Origin: DASQFQ01 sp963805525
GTDB taxonomy: Bacteria; Actinomycetota; Thermoleophilia; Solirubrobacterales; Solirubrobacteraceae
Reading direction: 5' to 3'
Length of the DNA stretch: 64,000 bases
NCBI GenBank assembly: GCA_963805525.1
Contig: CAWDUT010000004.1
Location: 496,001 to 560,000 of the forward strand
The notes under the pieces were generated by a model, which made no database searches, was not told where the DNA came from, and saw nothing but the letters and a program-made list of their open reading frames with translations. Below are positions 44,171 through 52,372 of this stretch, in pieces. The position numbers and the translations under genes are program-made. Position 1 is the stretch's first letter. Each line of letters begins with the position of its first letter.

Positions 44171-45529
44171 CTAGCTTCCGGGCGTCCAAATGCCGCTGGC
44201 AGCGGCTCGCTCGGTGGTGCTCTGCTCGATCTTCACGGGCTTGGCGGAATCGGCGATGTGCTCGATCGCCTTACGCTGGGCGATGTCCGCCTTCAACGCG
44301 TCCAGGCGACCTGAGGAGCGCAGGCGCTCCAGCAGCTTCTTGGGCGAGCCGCCCTCGGCGGCCGCGGCGCGTTCGAGCGACTCCATGACGTCGTCGTCGC
44401 TGGCCTCGATGCCCTCGGCCTCGACGACGGCGGCCAGCACGGCCTCGCGGCGCAGGTCGCGCTCGGCGGGCTCGCGGTTCTCGGCCGTCAGCTCTTCCTC
44501 GGTCTTGTTCGCGTACTGCAGGAAGGCCTCGCGCGAGATGCCCTGGTGCGCGAGCGTGTGCGCCATCTCGTCCCACATCTCCTTGGCGCGCGCCTCGATC
44601 AGCGGCTCGGGCACCTCGACGGTCGCGGCGGCGACGGCGGCGTCGAGCGCGGCCTCGCGGAACTCGCCCTCGATCTCGCGCCCCTGCGCCTCGGCCAGGC
44701 GCTCGCGGATGTCCTCGCGCAGCTCGTCGAGCGTGTCGAAGCCGGCCTCGGCGGCGAAGTCCTCGTCGAGCTCGGGCAGCTCCTTGGCCTTGACCTCTTT
44801 GACCGTGACCGCGAACTCGGCCTCCTTGCCGGCCAGGTCGGGAGCGCCGTAGTCGTCCGGGAACTCGATCTTGACCGTCTTCTCCTCGGCGGCGGACGCG
44901 CCGGTGAGCTGGTCCTCGAAGCCCGGGACGAGGCGGCCGGAGCCGAGCTCGACCATCTGGTCGCGGCCCTCGCCGCCGCCGAACGGCACGCCGTCGATGC
45001 TGCCGAGGAAGTCCATCACCACGAAGTCGCCGGTCTCGGCGGGGCGCTCGACGGTCTCGAGCTTGGCCATGCGGTCACGCAGCTGCTCGATCTCGCCGTC
45101 GATCGCCTCGTCGGCGACCTCGGGCTCGCGGCGGCCGACCTCGAGCCCGGCGTACTCGCCGAGCGTGGCGGTCGGGCGGACGCCGATCTCGATCGAGAAG
45201 CGGAGCGGCTCGCCCTCGGCGGGGAGATCCTCGAGGTTGAGGTCGGGCTCCCCGACGGGCACGACCTTGGCGGCGTCGATGGCGGCCGAGTACCAGCCGG
45301 CGATCGACTCGCGGACGGCCTCGTCGAGCACGGCCTCGCGCCCGACGCGCTGGATGATCACGGGCGGCGGGACCTTGCCCTTGCGGAAGCCGGGGATGCG
45401 GAGGTTGCGGCCGAGCGCGCGGGCGGCGACAGCGACGCGCTTCTCGACCTCGGTGGCGGGCACCTCGGCCTGGACGCGGACGCGCGACTCGGGCAGCTCG
45501 GTGACCGTGGTGGAAACGGGGGTGGCCAT
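44171..45529 (-). CDS. tig: Trigger factor, ribosome-associated chaperone and prolyl isomerase
   Basis: The 452-residue protein has the ribosome-binding domain (RNLRIPGFRKGKVPPPVIIQRVGREAV holds the GFRxGKxP signature), a FKBP-type prolyl isomerase domain (GDFVVMDFLGSIDGVPFGGGEG, LVPGFEDQLTGA) and the helical C-terminal chaperone domain. ATG 45529 gives MATPVSTTVTELPESRVRVQ; a longer frame from 45676 reads back through the divergent ctaG gene and is rejected. A possible -10 (TATCGT, plus-strand 45541-45546) lies 11 bases before the ATG, so the leader may be very short. Confidence 0.95.
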   Translation of the reverse strand: MATPVSTTVTELPESRVRVQAEVPATEVEKRVAVAARALGRNLRIPGFRKGKVPPPVIIQRVGREAVLDEAVRESIAGWYSAAIDAAKVVPVGEPDLNLEDLPAEGEPLRFSIEIGVRPTATLGEYAGLEVGRREPEVADEAIDGEIEQLRDRMAKLETVERPAETGDFVVMDFLGSIDGVPFGGGEGRDQMVELGSGRLVPGFEDQLTGASAAEEKTVKIEFPDDYGAPDLAGKEAEFAVTVKEVKAKELPELDEDFAAEAGFDTLDELREDIRERLAEAQGREIEGEFREAALDAAVAAATVEVPEPLIEARAKEMWDEMAHTLAHQGISREAFLQYANKTEEELTAENREPAERDLRREAVLAAVVEAEGIEASDDDVMESLERAAAAEGGSPKKLLERLRSSGRLDALKADIAQRKAIEHIADSAKPVKIEQSTTERAAASGIWTPGS

Positions 45530-45556
45530 GGAGGGCCCTGACGATACCGTGGCTCC

Positions 45557-46441
45557 GTGCTGCGTTTTCCCGAGGCTGCGGTCGGCCCACTCCAGGAGAT
45601 CTCGCTCCCGCTGGTCGCGCTCTGCTACGCCGCCGCCTACGCGACACGGGCGCGCACGCTGGCGCGTCGGGGCCATCCGGTGCCGGTCTGGCGGATCTGG
45701 TGCTTCGGGACCGGGTTACTGCTGTTCGTCGTCGCGCTGAGTCCGCCCGTCGACGAACTCGCCGACCAACTGCTGGTCGCGCACATGGCCCAGCACCTGC
45801 TGCTCGCCGACCTCGCCGCGCTCGCGATTGTCCTCGGGCTGACCGGCCCGCTCATCGCGCCGATCCTCCGCATCAAGCTGTTCGACCGCCTGCGGGTGCT
45901 CGCGCACCCGGTGGTCGCCGGCTCGCTGTGGGCGCTTGATCTCTACCTCTGGCACACCCCGTTCGCCTACCAGGCGGCGCTGCGCCACGATGCCGTCCAC
46001 GCGATCGAGCACGCATGCTTCTTCGTGTTCGGGATCCTGCTGTGGATGCCGCTGTTCGGGCCGCTGCCGAAGCCCGAGTGGTTCGGCAACTTCGCCAAGC
46101 TCGTGTACATCGTCGGCGTGCGCCTGATCGGCTCCGTCCTGGCCAACGTGCTGCTGTGGGACGCCGTCGTCCTCTACCCCTTCTACAAGGGAGGCCACGG
46201 GATCTCCGCCGCGTCGGACCAAAGCGCCGCCGGCGCGGTGATGATGATCGAGGAGAGCGTGCTGACGATCGCGCTGTTCGGCTGGCTGTTCATACGCACC
46301 GCGCGCGAGGCCGAGGAGCGCCAGGAACTGCTCGAGCTGGCCGCCTCGCGGGGCGTCGAGCTGAGCGAGAAGCGCGCGACCCGCGCGGTCAGCGCCGGCC
46401 GCGGCGCCGAGCTGCGGCGGCGACTGGAGCCCGGGCCGTGA
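45557..46441 (+). CDS. ctaG: caa3-type cytochrome c oxidase assembly factor CtaG-like membrane protein
   Basis: The 294-residue protein has seven or so membrane helices and matches the caa3_CtaG family: WRIWCFGTGLLLFVVALSPPVDELADQLLVAHMAQHLLLADLAAL carries the conserved HMxQHxLL histidines. DLYLWHTPFAYQAALRHDAVHAIEHACFFVFGILLW supplies further His ligands, consistent with copper delivery to oxidase. A cytoplasmic charged tail follows. The start is GTG at 45557. No oxidase subunit genes are in the window. The stop overlaps the GTG of a 46-residue gene (GTGA). Confidence 0.88.
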   Translation: MLRFPEAAVGPLQEISLPLVALCYAAAYATRARTLARRGHPVPVWRIWCFGTGLLLFVVALSPPVDELADQLLVAHMAQHLLLADLAALAIVLGLTGPLIAPILRIKLFDRLRVLAHPVVAGSLWALDLYLWHTPFAYQAALRHDAVHAIEHACFFVFGILLWMPLFGPLPKPEWFGNFAKLVYIVGVRLIGSVLANVLLWDAVVLYPFYKGGHGISAASDQSAAGAVMMIEESVLTIALFGWLFIRTAREAEERQELLELAASRGVELSEKRATRAVSAGRGAELRRRLEPGP

Positions 46442-46578
46442 GGTCGCGCTTCGCCGGATGGCTGGTTTGCGGCCCGCTCGGGCACCTGGCCGCGGGCGTG
46501 GCCGACTGGATCGTGCTGCTCGCCGGCTGGCAGCTCGCCGAGTGGCGCGCTAAGAGAGCAGCTTCGCGACCAGGCTGA
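46438..46578 (+). CDS. 46-residue membrane protein coupled to ctaG
   Basis: The frame opens with GTG overlapping the ctaG stop and encodes MRSRFAGWLVCGPLGHLAAG, then VADWIVLLAGWQLAEWRAKRAASRPG. A hydrophobic, Trp-rich segment flanked by basic residues suggests one membrane-inserted helix, and the GPLGHLAAGVADW part looks conserved rather than random. Function unknown; proximity suggests a helper of CtaG or of oxidase assembly. Its last 29 bases overlap the 3' end of treT on the opposite strand. Confidence 0.55.
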   Translation: MRSRFAGWLVCGPLGHLAAGVADWIVLLAGWQLAEWRAKRAASRPG

Positions 46579-47977
46579 GGTAGTCGAGCAGGCTGCGCGC
46601 GCCGAGGAACTCGTCGCGCACGCGGAGCTTGGCCGCCTCGCCGAGGCGCTGCGCGCGCTCGGGATCCTCGAGCAGCCCGCGCACGGCGTCGCCGTATGCG
46701 TCGAGGTCCTCCGGGTCCTCGAGCAGCACACCGGTCTCGCCGTCGATGACCTGGTCCTGGATCCCGCCGACGGCGGTGGCGACGATCGGCCGCCCCTTCC
46801 ACATCGCCTCGGCGACCGTGAGCCCGAAGCCCTCGGCGATGCTCTTCTGCACGACGACGTCGGCGGCGCGCTGGAGCGCGTTGACGATCGCCGCGTTCTC
46901 CTCGGCGTCGTCGAGCGGCAGGCAGATCAGGTGGACGTTGCGGCGCGCGTCCTCGTCGAGGGCTTCGCGCGTCCGCTTGGCCTCCTCGAGCACCGCGGCG
47001 CCCTCGGGGTCGTCGGAGACGTCGTCGACCGCCGGCCCGGCGTAGATCAGGTGCGCGCCGGTCTCGTGCGCCGAGGCGTGCTCGGCGAAGCCGCGGATCA
47101 CGCCCTCCGGGTCCTTCAGATGGTCCCAGCGCGAGACCTGCAGGACGATCTTGTCGTCGGGCGTCAGGCGCGAGTCCTCGAACAGCTCGGCCTGGCTCTC
47201 GACGCGGGCCTCGCTGCCGTCGCCGCGCTTGAACGTCGGCTCGCCACCTCCGCCGTCGACGATCCCGGCGGCGGCCAGGATCGCGTGGACCTGGTCGTCG
47301 TCGAGCTCCTGGTTCTTGGCGTTGAACGCGTCGATCGACGGGGCGATGATCTCGACCTTGTCGTCGTCGAGGCCCTCCCACACGAACGCCTCGCGGGAGA
47401 ACACGTAGGCGTCGGCCTGCTCGACGTCGACGCGCAGGAAGTCCCACGCGCCGCGCGCGACGTCGTCGGGCTCGTCGATCCCGATGTGGCAGCGCCAGAT
47501 CACCTTCGCGCCCGTGCGCTTCAGCGGACCGATGAGCCCGGCGGTCTGCGGGTCGTGGAGCAGGACGAGGTCGTTGTCGTCGACGAGGTCGACGAGCTCG
47601 CGCGCGTTCTCCTCCAGCGCGTCCTCGTAGGTCTTGCGCGCCTCGTCGTCGAGCGCGCCACCGTCGCCCTCGAAGCCGTGGAGCTGGTTGTGGATCCGCT
47701 TCGTGACGGTGAAGAACTCCGGGTTGCCCTCGATCACCGCCCAGCGCGCGTCGACGCCGGCGCCCTTCGCGTAGCCGATCAGCGGGAGCAGGAGCTCGAC
47801 GACGCCGCCGCCCTTCGCGGTCGAGCTGACGTTCCAGATCGTGCGGCCGTCCAGCAGCTCGCGCGCACGGCCGATGCCGGCGGCGAGCTTCTCGAACGGC
47901 TCGGGCTCGAGCACGGACTCGAAGCGCTCGGGCGGGTGGGCTGCGACGTCGACCATTTCAAGCATGGGCCGAACCAT
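46550..47977 (-). CDS. treT: Trehalose synthase of the TreT type (GT4 glycosyltransferase)
   Basis: The 475-residue GT-B, family-4 enzyme should join a nucleotide glucose and glucose to form trehalose. Family features are TIWNVSSTAKGGGVVELLLPLIGYAKGAGVDARW near the N-terminus, LHDPQTAGLI, WRCHIGID, the acceptor/donor-site LQVSRWDHLKDPEGVI, and EGFGLTVAEAMWKGRPIVATAVGGIQDQV with the conserved E..x..E pair. Trehalose is a common osmo- and desiccation protectant in soil actinobacteria. ATG 47977 is used; ATG 47965 is equally possible. An 11-bp inverted repeat 29-54 bp upstream (48006-48031) could be an operator. Confidence 0.88.
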   Translation of the reverse strand: MVRPMLEMVDVAAHPPERFESVLEPEPFEKLAAGIGRARELLDGRTIWNVSSTAKGGGVVELLLPLIGYAKGAGVDARWAVIEGNPEFFTVTKRIHNQLHGFEGDGGALDDEARKTYEDALEENARELVDLVDDNDLVLLHDPQTAGLIGPLKRTGAKVIWRCHIGIDEPDDVARGAWDFLRVDVEQADAYVFSREAFVWEGLDDDKVEIIAPSIDAFNAKNQELDDDQVHAILAAAGIVDGGGGEPTFKRGDGSEARVESQAELFEDSRLTPDDKIVLQVSRWDHLKDPEGVIRGFAEHASAHETGAHLIYAGPAVDDVSDDPEGAAVLEEAKRTREALDEDARRNVHLICLPLDDAEENAAIVNALQRAADVVVQKSIAEGFGLTVAEAMWKGRPIVATAVGGIQDQVIDGETGVLLEDPEDLDAYGDAVRGLLEDPERAQRLGEAAKLRVRDEFLGARSLLDYLSLVAKLLS

Positions 47978-48005
47978 GCCCGAACGACGGTGCGGGCAAC
48001 CCCCT

Positions 48006-48031
48006 GGTATTGGCGCGGGCGCGCCAGTACC
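48006..48031. promoter_or_regulatory. 11-bp inverted repeat between treT and rsgA, candidate operator
   Basis: GGTATTGGCGC (48006-48016) and GCGCCAGTACC (48021-48031) are inverted repeats with one mismatch around a GGGC centre. They lie 29 bp upstream of treT in the 189-bp divergent spacer. The dimension suits a dimeric repressor. The same sequence could fold as a hairpin in the rsgA leader, but it is far (about 136 bp) from that start. Confidence 0.5.
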
Positions 48032-48166
48032 GTCTACAGGCGAAGACCTCTGCTGACGACGCTCTCACACATCCGCTCCGCCGCCTCGGTCGTCTGACCG
48101 GCCGAGCCCCCGCGCTCGCCGGTCCGCCCACCGTCCGAGCCCTCTTCGTCTTCGGGAGCCCCTTCC

Positions 48167-49144
48167 TTGTCTCATGACGCCCGCGTCGCCGCGGTCCATC
48201 GCGGCGGCGGTCTCGAGCTCATCACCGGCGCCGGCCCGCGCGCCGGCTACATCACCGGCCGGCTGCGGCACGCCGCGGCCGGCCCCCTCGACCTGCCCGC
48301 GGTCGGCGACTGGGTCGCCTGCGACCCCGAGTCGGGCGCGGTCCACGCCGTCCACGAGCGCACGTCCGCGCTCGTGCGCGCGGCGCGCGACGGCCGCGAG
48401 CCGCAGGTCCTCGCCGCCAACGTCGACCTCGTCGTGGTCGTGGCCTCGCTCACCCGCGAGTTCAGCCTTGGCCGCGTCGAGCGCATGCTCACGCTGGCCG
48501 CCGACGCGCCGGCCGAGGCGGTGGTCGTGCTGTCGAAGGCCGACCTCGTGCCGGATCCGGCCGCGCGCGTCGCCGACCTGCGCGCGGCGATCGGCGGCGT
48601 CGCGCCCGTGCTGCCGGTCTCGACCGTGTCAGGCGCCGGGCTCGAGGCGCTGGCCGCGCTGCTCGGGCCCGGCGTCACCGGCGTGCTGCTGGGCGCCTCC
48701 GGCGTCGGCAAGACGACGCTGCTCAACGCCCTGTCGGGCGGAGAGCGGGCGACCGCCCCGATCCGCGAGGCCGACGATCGCGGGCGCCACACCACGACCT
48801 GGCGCGAGCTCGTCCCGCTGGCGGGCGGCGGCGTCGTGATCGACACGCCCGGCCTCAAGCTGCCACGCATCTGGGAGCAGGCGAGCGGCCTGACGAGCGT
48901 CTTCGCCGACGTCGAGGCGCTCGCCCGCGGCTGCCGCTTCGCGGACTGCCGCCACGCCGGCGAGCCGGGCTGCGCGGTGGCCGGCACGGTCGCGCCCGAG
49001 CGGCTCGCCGCGCTCGAGCAGATGCGGCGCGAGGAGGCATGGGCGGAGGCGCGCCGCGACGAGCGCGTGCGGCGCCTGCGCAAGGAGGCGGAGCGCCGCA
49101 ACCACCGCGAGTACCGGCGGGTCCAGCGGGAGAAGCGCCGCTAG
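48167..49144 (+). CDS. rsgA: Ribosome small subunit-dependent GTPase A (RsgA)
   Basis: The 325-residue circularly permuted GTPase checks late 30S assembly. Order: OB fold (about 1-75), the G4 motif VVVLSKADL ahead of G1, LLGASGVGKTTLLNALSG (G1), GRHTTT (G2), VIDTPG (G3), then the zinc domain CRFADCRHAGEPGCAV and a basic C-terminal helix rich in Arg. I chose TTG 48167 because GGGAG lies 8 bases upstream. The last codon is followed by a 4-bp gap to the convergent LPG-synthase-like gene. Confidence 0.95.
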   Translation: MSHDARVAAVHRGGGLELITGAGPRAGYITGRLRHAAAGPLDLPAVGDWVACDPESGAVHAVHERTSALVRAARDGREPQVLAANVDLVVVVASLTREFSLGRVERMLTLAADAPAEAVVVLSKADLVPDPAARVADLRAAIGGVAPVLPVSTVSGAGLEALAALLGPGVTGVLLGASGVGKTTLLNALSGGERATAPIREADDRGRHTTTWRELVPLAGGGVVIDTPGLKLPRIWEQASGLTSVFADVEALARGCRFADCRHAGEPGCAVAGTVAPERLAALEQMRREEAWAEARRDERVRRLRKEAERRNHREYRRVQREKRR

Positions 49145-49148
49145 GCGA

Positions 49149-50063
49149 TCAGGCGGCGGGCACGCGCACGGGCGCCTTGCGCGGTGCGCGCAGGCGCTCG
49201 AGCGCCTGGCTCGCCACGTCGCGCGCGCCGGCCACGCCCAGCTCGCGGACGAGGATGAGGCCGGAGAGCACGATGCCGACGGCGGTCAGCGTGCCGGTCG
49301 CGCCGAGGTAGAAGGCCGTGATCTCGCTCGCGGTCGCCGTCGAGTGCGTGACCGCCGGGAACGCGGCGACGAGCAGTCCGAGGCTCGCGCCGGCGCCCGC
49401 GGGGCCGAACGGCACCAGCCGGCCGGAGCTGTGGGCGACCATCACGACGAGCGCGGCGGTCAGCGTGACCGGGAGCGCGAAGGCGGCGAGCATGCACAGG
49501 AGCGAGCCGATCCGCAGCGTGCGGCTGAGCACGCTCCACGACGCCACGCGACGCGCGTAGCGGCCGGGGCTGCCGAGCAGCGACAGGCCGCGGCGGGCGT
49601 CGGCGCAGGCGCGCGCCAGCGCGGGCACGCGGCGGGCCAGCTGCCGCAGCACCAGGAAGAGCGCGAGCGCGGCCGCGCCGAGCAGCGCGGCGGTCGCGAG
49701 CCCGGGCCGGTGCAGCCCCGGGATCAGGCCGGCGCTCAGCGCCCACAGGGTGAGCAGCGCGCCGAGGGCGGTCTCGGCAACGGTCTCGGCGGCCAGCGTG
49801 CCGACCAGCCGCGGGCAGGTCGTCGTCATGCGCCGCCGCAGCAGCACGATCCGCAGGGCGTCGCCGCCGCGGGCCGAGAGGACGCCGGAGGCGCCGGCGC
49901 CCGCGATCCACGTCAGCAGGACGTCACGCCGGCGCGGGTGGCCGCCCTCGGGATGGGCCGAGCAGACGACGGAGTGCCAGCCGCGCCCACGGGCAAGCTG
50001 CGAGCCGAGGTGCAATACCACGCCCGCGACCAGCCAGAGGAGGTCGACGCGCCCGAGGGACAA
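49149..50063 (-). CDS. Lysylphosphatidylglycerol synthase-type membrane protein (UPF0104/AglD-like)
   Basis: The 304-residue polytopic protein has about eight hydrophobic helices and the pattern of the LPG_synthase_TM domain (GRGWHSVVCSAHPE, GAGASGVLSARGGDALRIVLLRRR, HSSGRLVPFGPAGAGASLGLLVAAF). The family includes flippases and glycosyl-lipid proteins; the soluble aminoacyl transfer domain of MprF is missing, so a lipid or glycolipid transport role is more likely than lysyl transfer. TTG 50063 has AGGA about 11 bases upstream. It follows the PAP2 gene by 36 bp and may act in the same lipid pathway. Confidence 0.75.
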   Translation of the reverse strand: MSLGRVDLLWLVAGVVLHLGSQLARGRGWHSVVCSAHPEGGHPRRRDVLLTWIAGAGASGVLSARGGDALRIVLLRRRMTTTCPRLVGTLAAETVAETALGALLTLWALSAGLIPGLHRPGLATAALLGAAALALFLVLRQLARRVPALARACADARRGLSLLGSPGRYARRVASWSVLSRTLRIGSLLCMLAAFALPVTLTAALVVMVAHSSGRLVPFGPAGAGASLGLLVAAFPAVTHSTATASEITAFYLGATGTLTAVGIVLSGLILVRELGVAGARDVASQALERLRAPRKAPVRVPAA

Positions 50064-50099
50064 GCACGGACGATCCTACCCGCAGGCGCTGCGGCTGAC

Positions 50100-50861
50100 T
50101 CAGGCGGGCTGCGGCCCGGGACCGCTCGGCACGTGGAGCACCGGGCGCCGCCAGGGCCGCCGGCCGGCGAAGTGGCGGTCGACCGCGTTGCCGACGACGT
50201 AGCCGGCGATGGTCACGACGATGCCGGCGGCGATGTCGAAGAAGAAGTGGTTGCCGGTGGCGACGACGGCGAGGCCGATGGTCGGCGCCCACGCCCACGA
50301 CACCAGCTTGGCGACGGGGTTGCGGAAGTGGGCGGCCAGCGCCACGCCGACGGCGAGCGCGAAGCCGGCGTGCAGGCTCGGGACCGCGGCCAGCGGGTTG
50401 TAGAAGGACGTCGTCAGCGAGGAGTCGAGCCGGACGCCGCCGCCGCTGGTGATCGTGTCGAGCATCCCGATGCCGGCCAGGCGCGGCGGGGCGACGGGGA
50501 AGAGCGCGTAGATCGGCATCGCGATCAGCCAGGTCGCCAGGACCGTGTTGCGCAGCTTGACGTAGACCTCGTGGTTGCGGCGGTAGAGGTAGATCAGCGT
50601 GCCGGGCACGACGACCATCTGCGCCAGCAGGTAGAGGTTGTTGAGGATCCAGATCACCGCGGTACCGTCGAGCGCCGCCTGGACCGAGCTCTCGACGTTG
50701 ACGCCGATGCTCTTCTGCAGATCGACGACCCAGTGGGCGTGATCCGTGGCCGTGCTGACGTCCCCGACCGAGACGTAGCGGGACGTTGAGTACAGGAGAT
50801 AGGCGCCCAGGAACAGGAAGAGCTCACGGCGTCCTACGAGGCTGAGTGGGCGGGTGATCAT
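50100..50861 (-). CDS. PAP2-superfamily membrane phosphatase/phosphotransferase (Aur1-like)
   Basis: The 253-residue protein has about six membrane helices and the PAP2 active-site motifs in an Aur1/inositolphosphotransferase-like layout: AVPSLHAGFALAVG (motif C2-like) and ATGNHFFFDIAAG (motif C3-like). Such proteins remove or transfer lipid phosphate headgroups. N-terminal helix pairs (RRELFLFLGAYLLYSTSRYVSV) are typical of the branch. It pairs with the adjacent flippase-like gene downstream; the upstream neighbour is ndh. Substrate unknown. Confidence 0.82.
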   Translation of the reverse strand: MITRPLSLVGRRELFLFLGAYLLYSTSRYVSVGDVSTATDHAHWVVDLQKSIGVNVESSVQAALDGTAVIWILNNLYLLAQMVVVPGTLIYLYRRNHEVYVKLRNTVLATWLIAMPIYALFPVAPPRLAGIGMLDTITSGGGVRLDSSLTTSFYNPLAAVPSLHAGFALAVGVALAAHFRNPVAKLVSWAWAPTIGLAVVATGNHFFFDIAAGIVVTIAGYVVGNAVDRHFAGRRPWRRPVLHVPSGPGPQPA

Positions 50862-50911
50862 CGTGCAGTCGATGATGCGCCTCCGCGGCCGCTGTCCCTA
50901 TATGGGGGCCT

Positions 50912-52372
50912 CTACTCGTTGGGTGTGGACACCCGAACACCAACCGGAGCCGGTTCGCCCGTGATCAGGCGCGCGCCGCGGCCACGGGTGAGGAACGAGA
51001 AGCTCCAGCGCAGCACGACCAGCAGCCGGTTCTGGAAACCGATCAGGTAGAAGATGTGGATCCCGAGCCACAGCAGCCAGGCGAGCGCGCCGCCGAAGTG
51101 GAGGCGCTTGATCTCCGCCACGGCGTGGGCCCGGCCGATCGTCGCGAGGTTGCCCTTGTCGACGTACTTGAACGGCTTGACCTCGCGGTCGTGGAGCCGC
51201 CGCAGCACCACCTTCGCGGCGTAGCGCCCCTGCTGCATCGCCACCGGTGCGACGCCCGGCAGGTCCTGGACGCCGCCCTCGCCGTCCTTGACCACCGCCA
51301 TGTCGCCGAACGCGAGCACCTCGGGGTGCCCGGGCAGCGACAGGTCGGGCTCGACGGTGATCCGGCCGGCGCGGTCGACCTCGGCGCCCGAGGCCGCCGC
51401 CAGCCGCCCGGCCAGCGAGGCCGCCGCCACCCCCGCCGCCCACACGATCGTGTGCGCTCCGACGCGCCGGCGCTCGCCACCCGGCGACTCGAGCTCGATC
51501 CCGGTGTCGTCGATCCCGACCACCATCGAGTCGAGCATCGATGTCACGCCGAGGTGCTCGAGCTGGCGCTCCGCGCTCTCCGACAGGTCGGGCGGGAAGG
51601 CGGCGAGCACGCGCGGCCCGGCCTCCACCAGCAGGATCCGGCCCGCGGCGGGGTCCATGGCGCGGAAGTCGCGCGGCAGCGTGTCGCGGGCGAGCTCGGC
51701 GATCTGGCCCGCCATCTCGACGCCGGTCGGGCCGGCGCCGACGACCGCGAAGGTCAGCCACTCGGCACGCTTGGCCGGGTCGGTCTCCAGCTCCGCCGCC
51801 TCGAACGCCGCGAGGATCGACCCGCGCACCTCGATCGCGTGCTCGAGCGACTTGATCTCCTGCGCGTACTGCTCCCACTCGTCGTGGCCGAAGTAGGAGT
51901 ACTTCGAGCCCGCCGAGACGAGCAGCGTGTCGTACGGGACCTCGACGGCCGGCACGTCCGGCAGCGGCGGCGCCACCTTGACGACGCGGTTGGCGAGGTC
52001 GACCTCGCCGACCTCGCCCAGCAGCACGCGCACGTTCGACGAGCGCTTGAAGATCGAGCGCAGCGGCGTGGCGATCTCGCCCGGCGACAGCGCGCCGGTC
52101 GCGACCTGGTAGACGAGCGGCTGGAAGAGGTGGAAGTTCCGCCGGTCGATCAGCGTCACCTCGACGTCGTCGTGCTTGCGCAGCTTCTGGACCGCCTGCA
52201 GCCCGCCGAAGCCGCCGCCGATCACGACTACCCGCGGGCCGGTGTGCGGCTTGGGCGACTCGGGCCCGCTGTAGAAGTTGACCGGCGGGCGCCGGATCAG
52301 GGCCAGCGCGATCCCGCCGAGCAGGAGCGCGACGGCGAGCCCGATCAGCGGTCCGAGGTAGGCCCAGTTCAT
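50912..52372 (-). CDS. ndh: Type II NADH dehydrogenase, with N-terminal membrane anchor
   Basis: The 486-residue flavoprotein transfers electrons from NADH to quinone without pumping protons. It starts with a membrane helix (about 6-26, LGPLIGLAVALLLGGIALAL), which most NDH-2 proteins lack at this end. FAD-binding VVVIGGGFGGLQAVQKL (about 47-63), NADH-binding TFAVVGAGPTGVEMAGQIAEL, and the conserved LAFGDMA segment follow. A C-terminal hydrophobic stretch (LAWLLWLGIHIFYLIGFQNRLLVVL) should bind membrane and quinone. ATG 52372 overlaps the pgm stop by 4 bp. Confidence 0.92.
   Translation of the reverse strand: MNWAYLGPLIGLAVALLLGGIALALIRRPPVNFYSGPESPKPHTGPRVVVIGGGFGGLQAVQKLRKHDDVEVTLIDRRNFHLFQPLVYQVATGALSPGEIATPLRSIFKRSSNVRVLLGEVGEVDLANRVVKVAPPLPDVPAVEVPYDTLLVSAGSKYSYFGHDEWEQYAQEIKSLEHAIEVRGSILAAFEAAELETDPAKRAEWLTFAVVGAGPTGVEMAGQIAELARDTLPRDFRAMDPAAGRILLVEAGPRVLAAFPPDLSESAERQLEHLGVTSMLDSMVVGIDDTGIELESPGGERRRVGAHTIVWAAGVAAASLAGRLAAASGAEVDRAGRITVEPDLSLPGHPEVLAFGDMAVVKDGEGGVQDLPGVAPVAMQQGRYAAKVVLRRLHDREVKPFKYVDKGNLATIGRAHAVAEIKRLHFGGALAWLLWLGIHIFYLIGFQNRLLVVLRWSFSFLTRGRGARLITGEPAPVGVRVSTPNE

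Noticed and set aside
45530..45676. Longer trigger factor start at 45676
   Set aside because: It would read back through the start of the divergent ctaG gene; ATG 45529 gives the standard trigger factor N-terminus.
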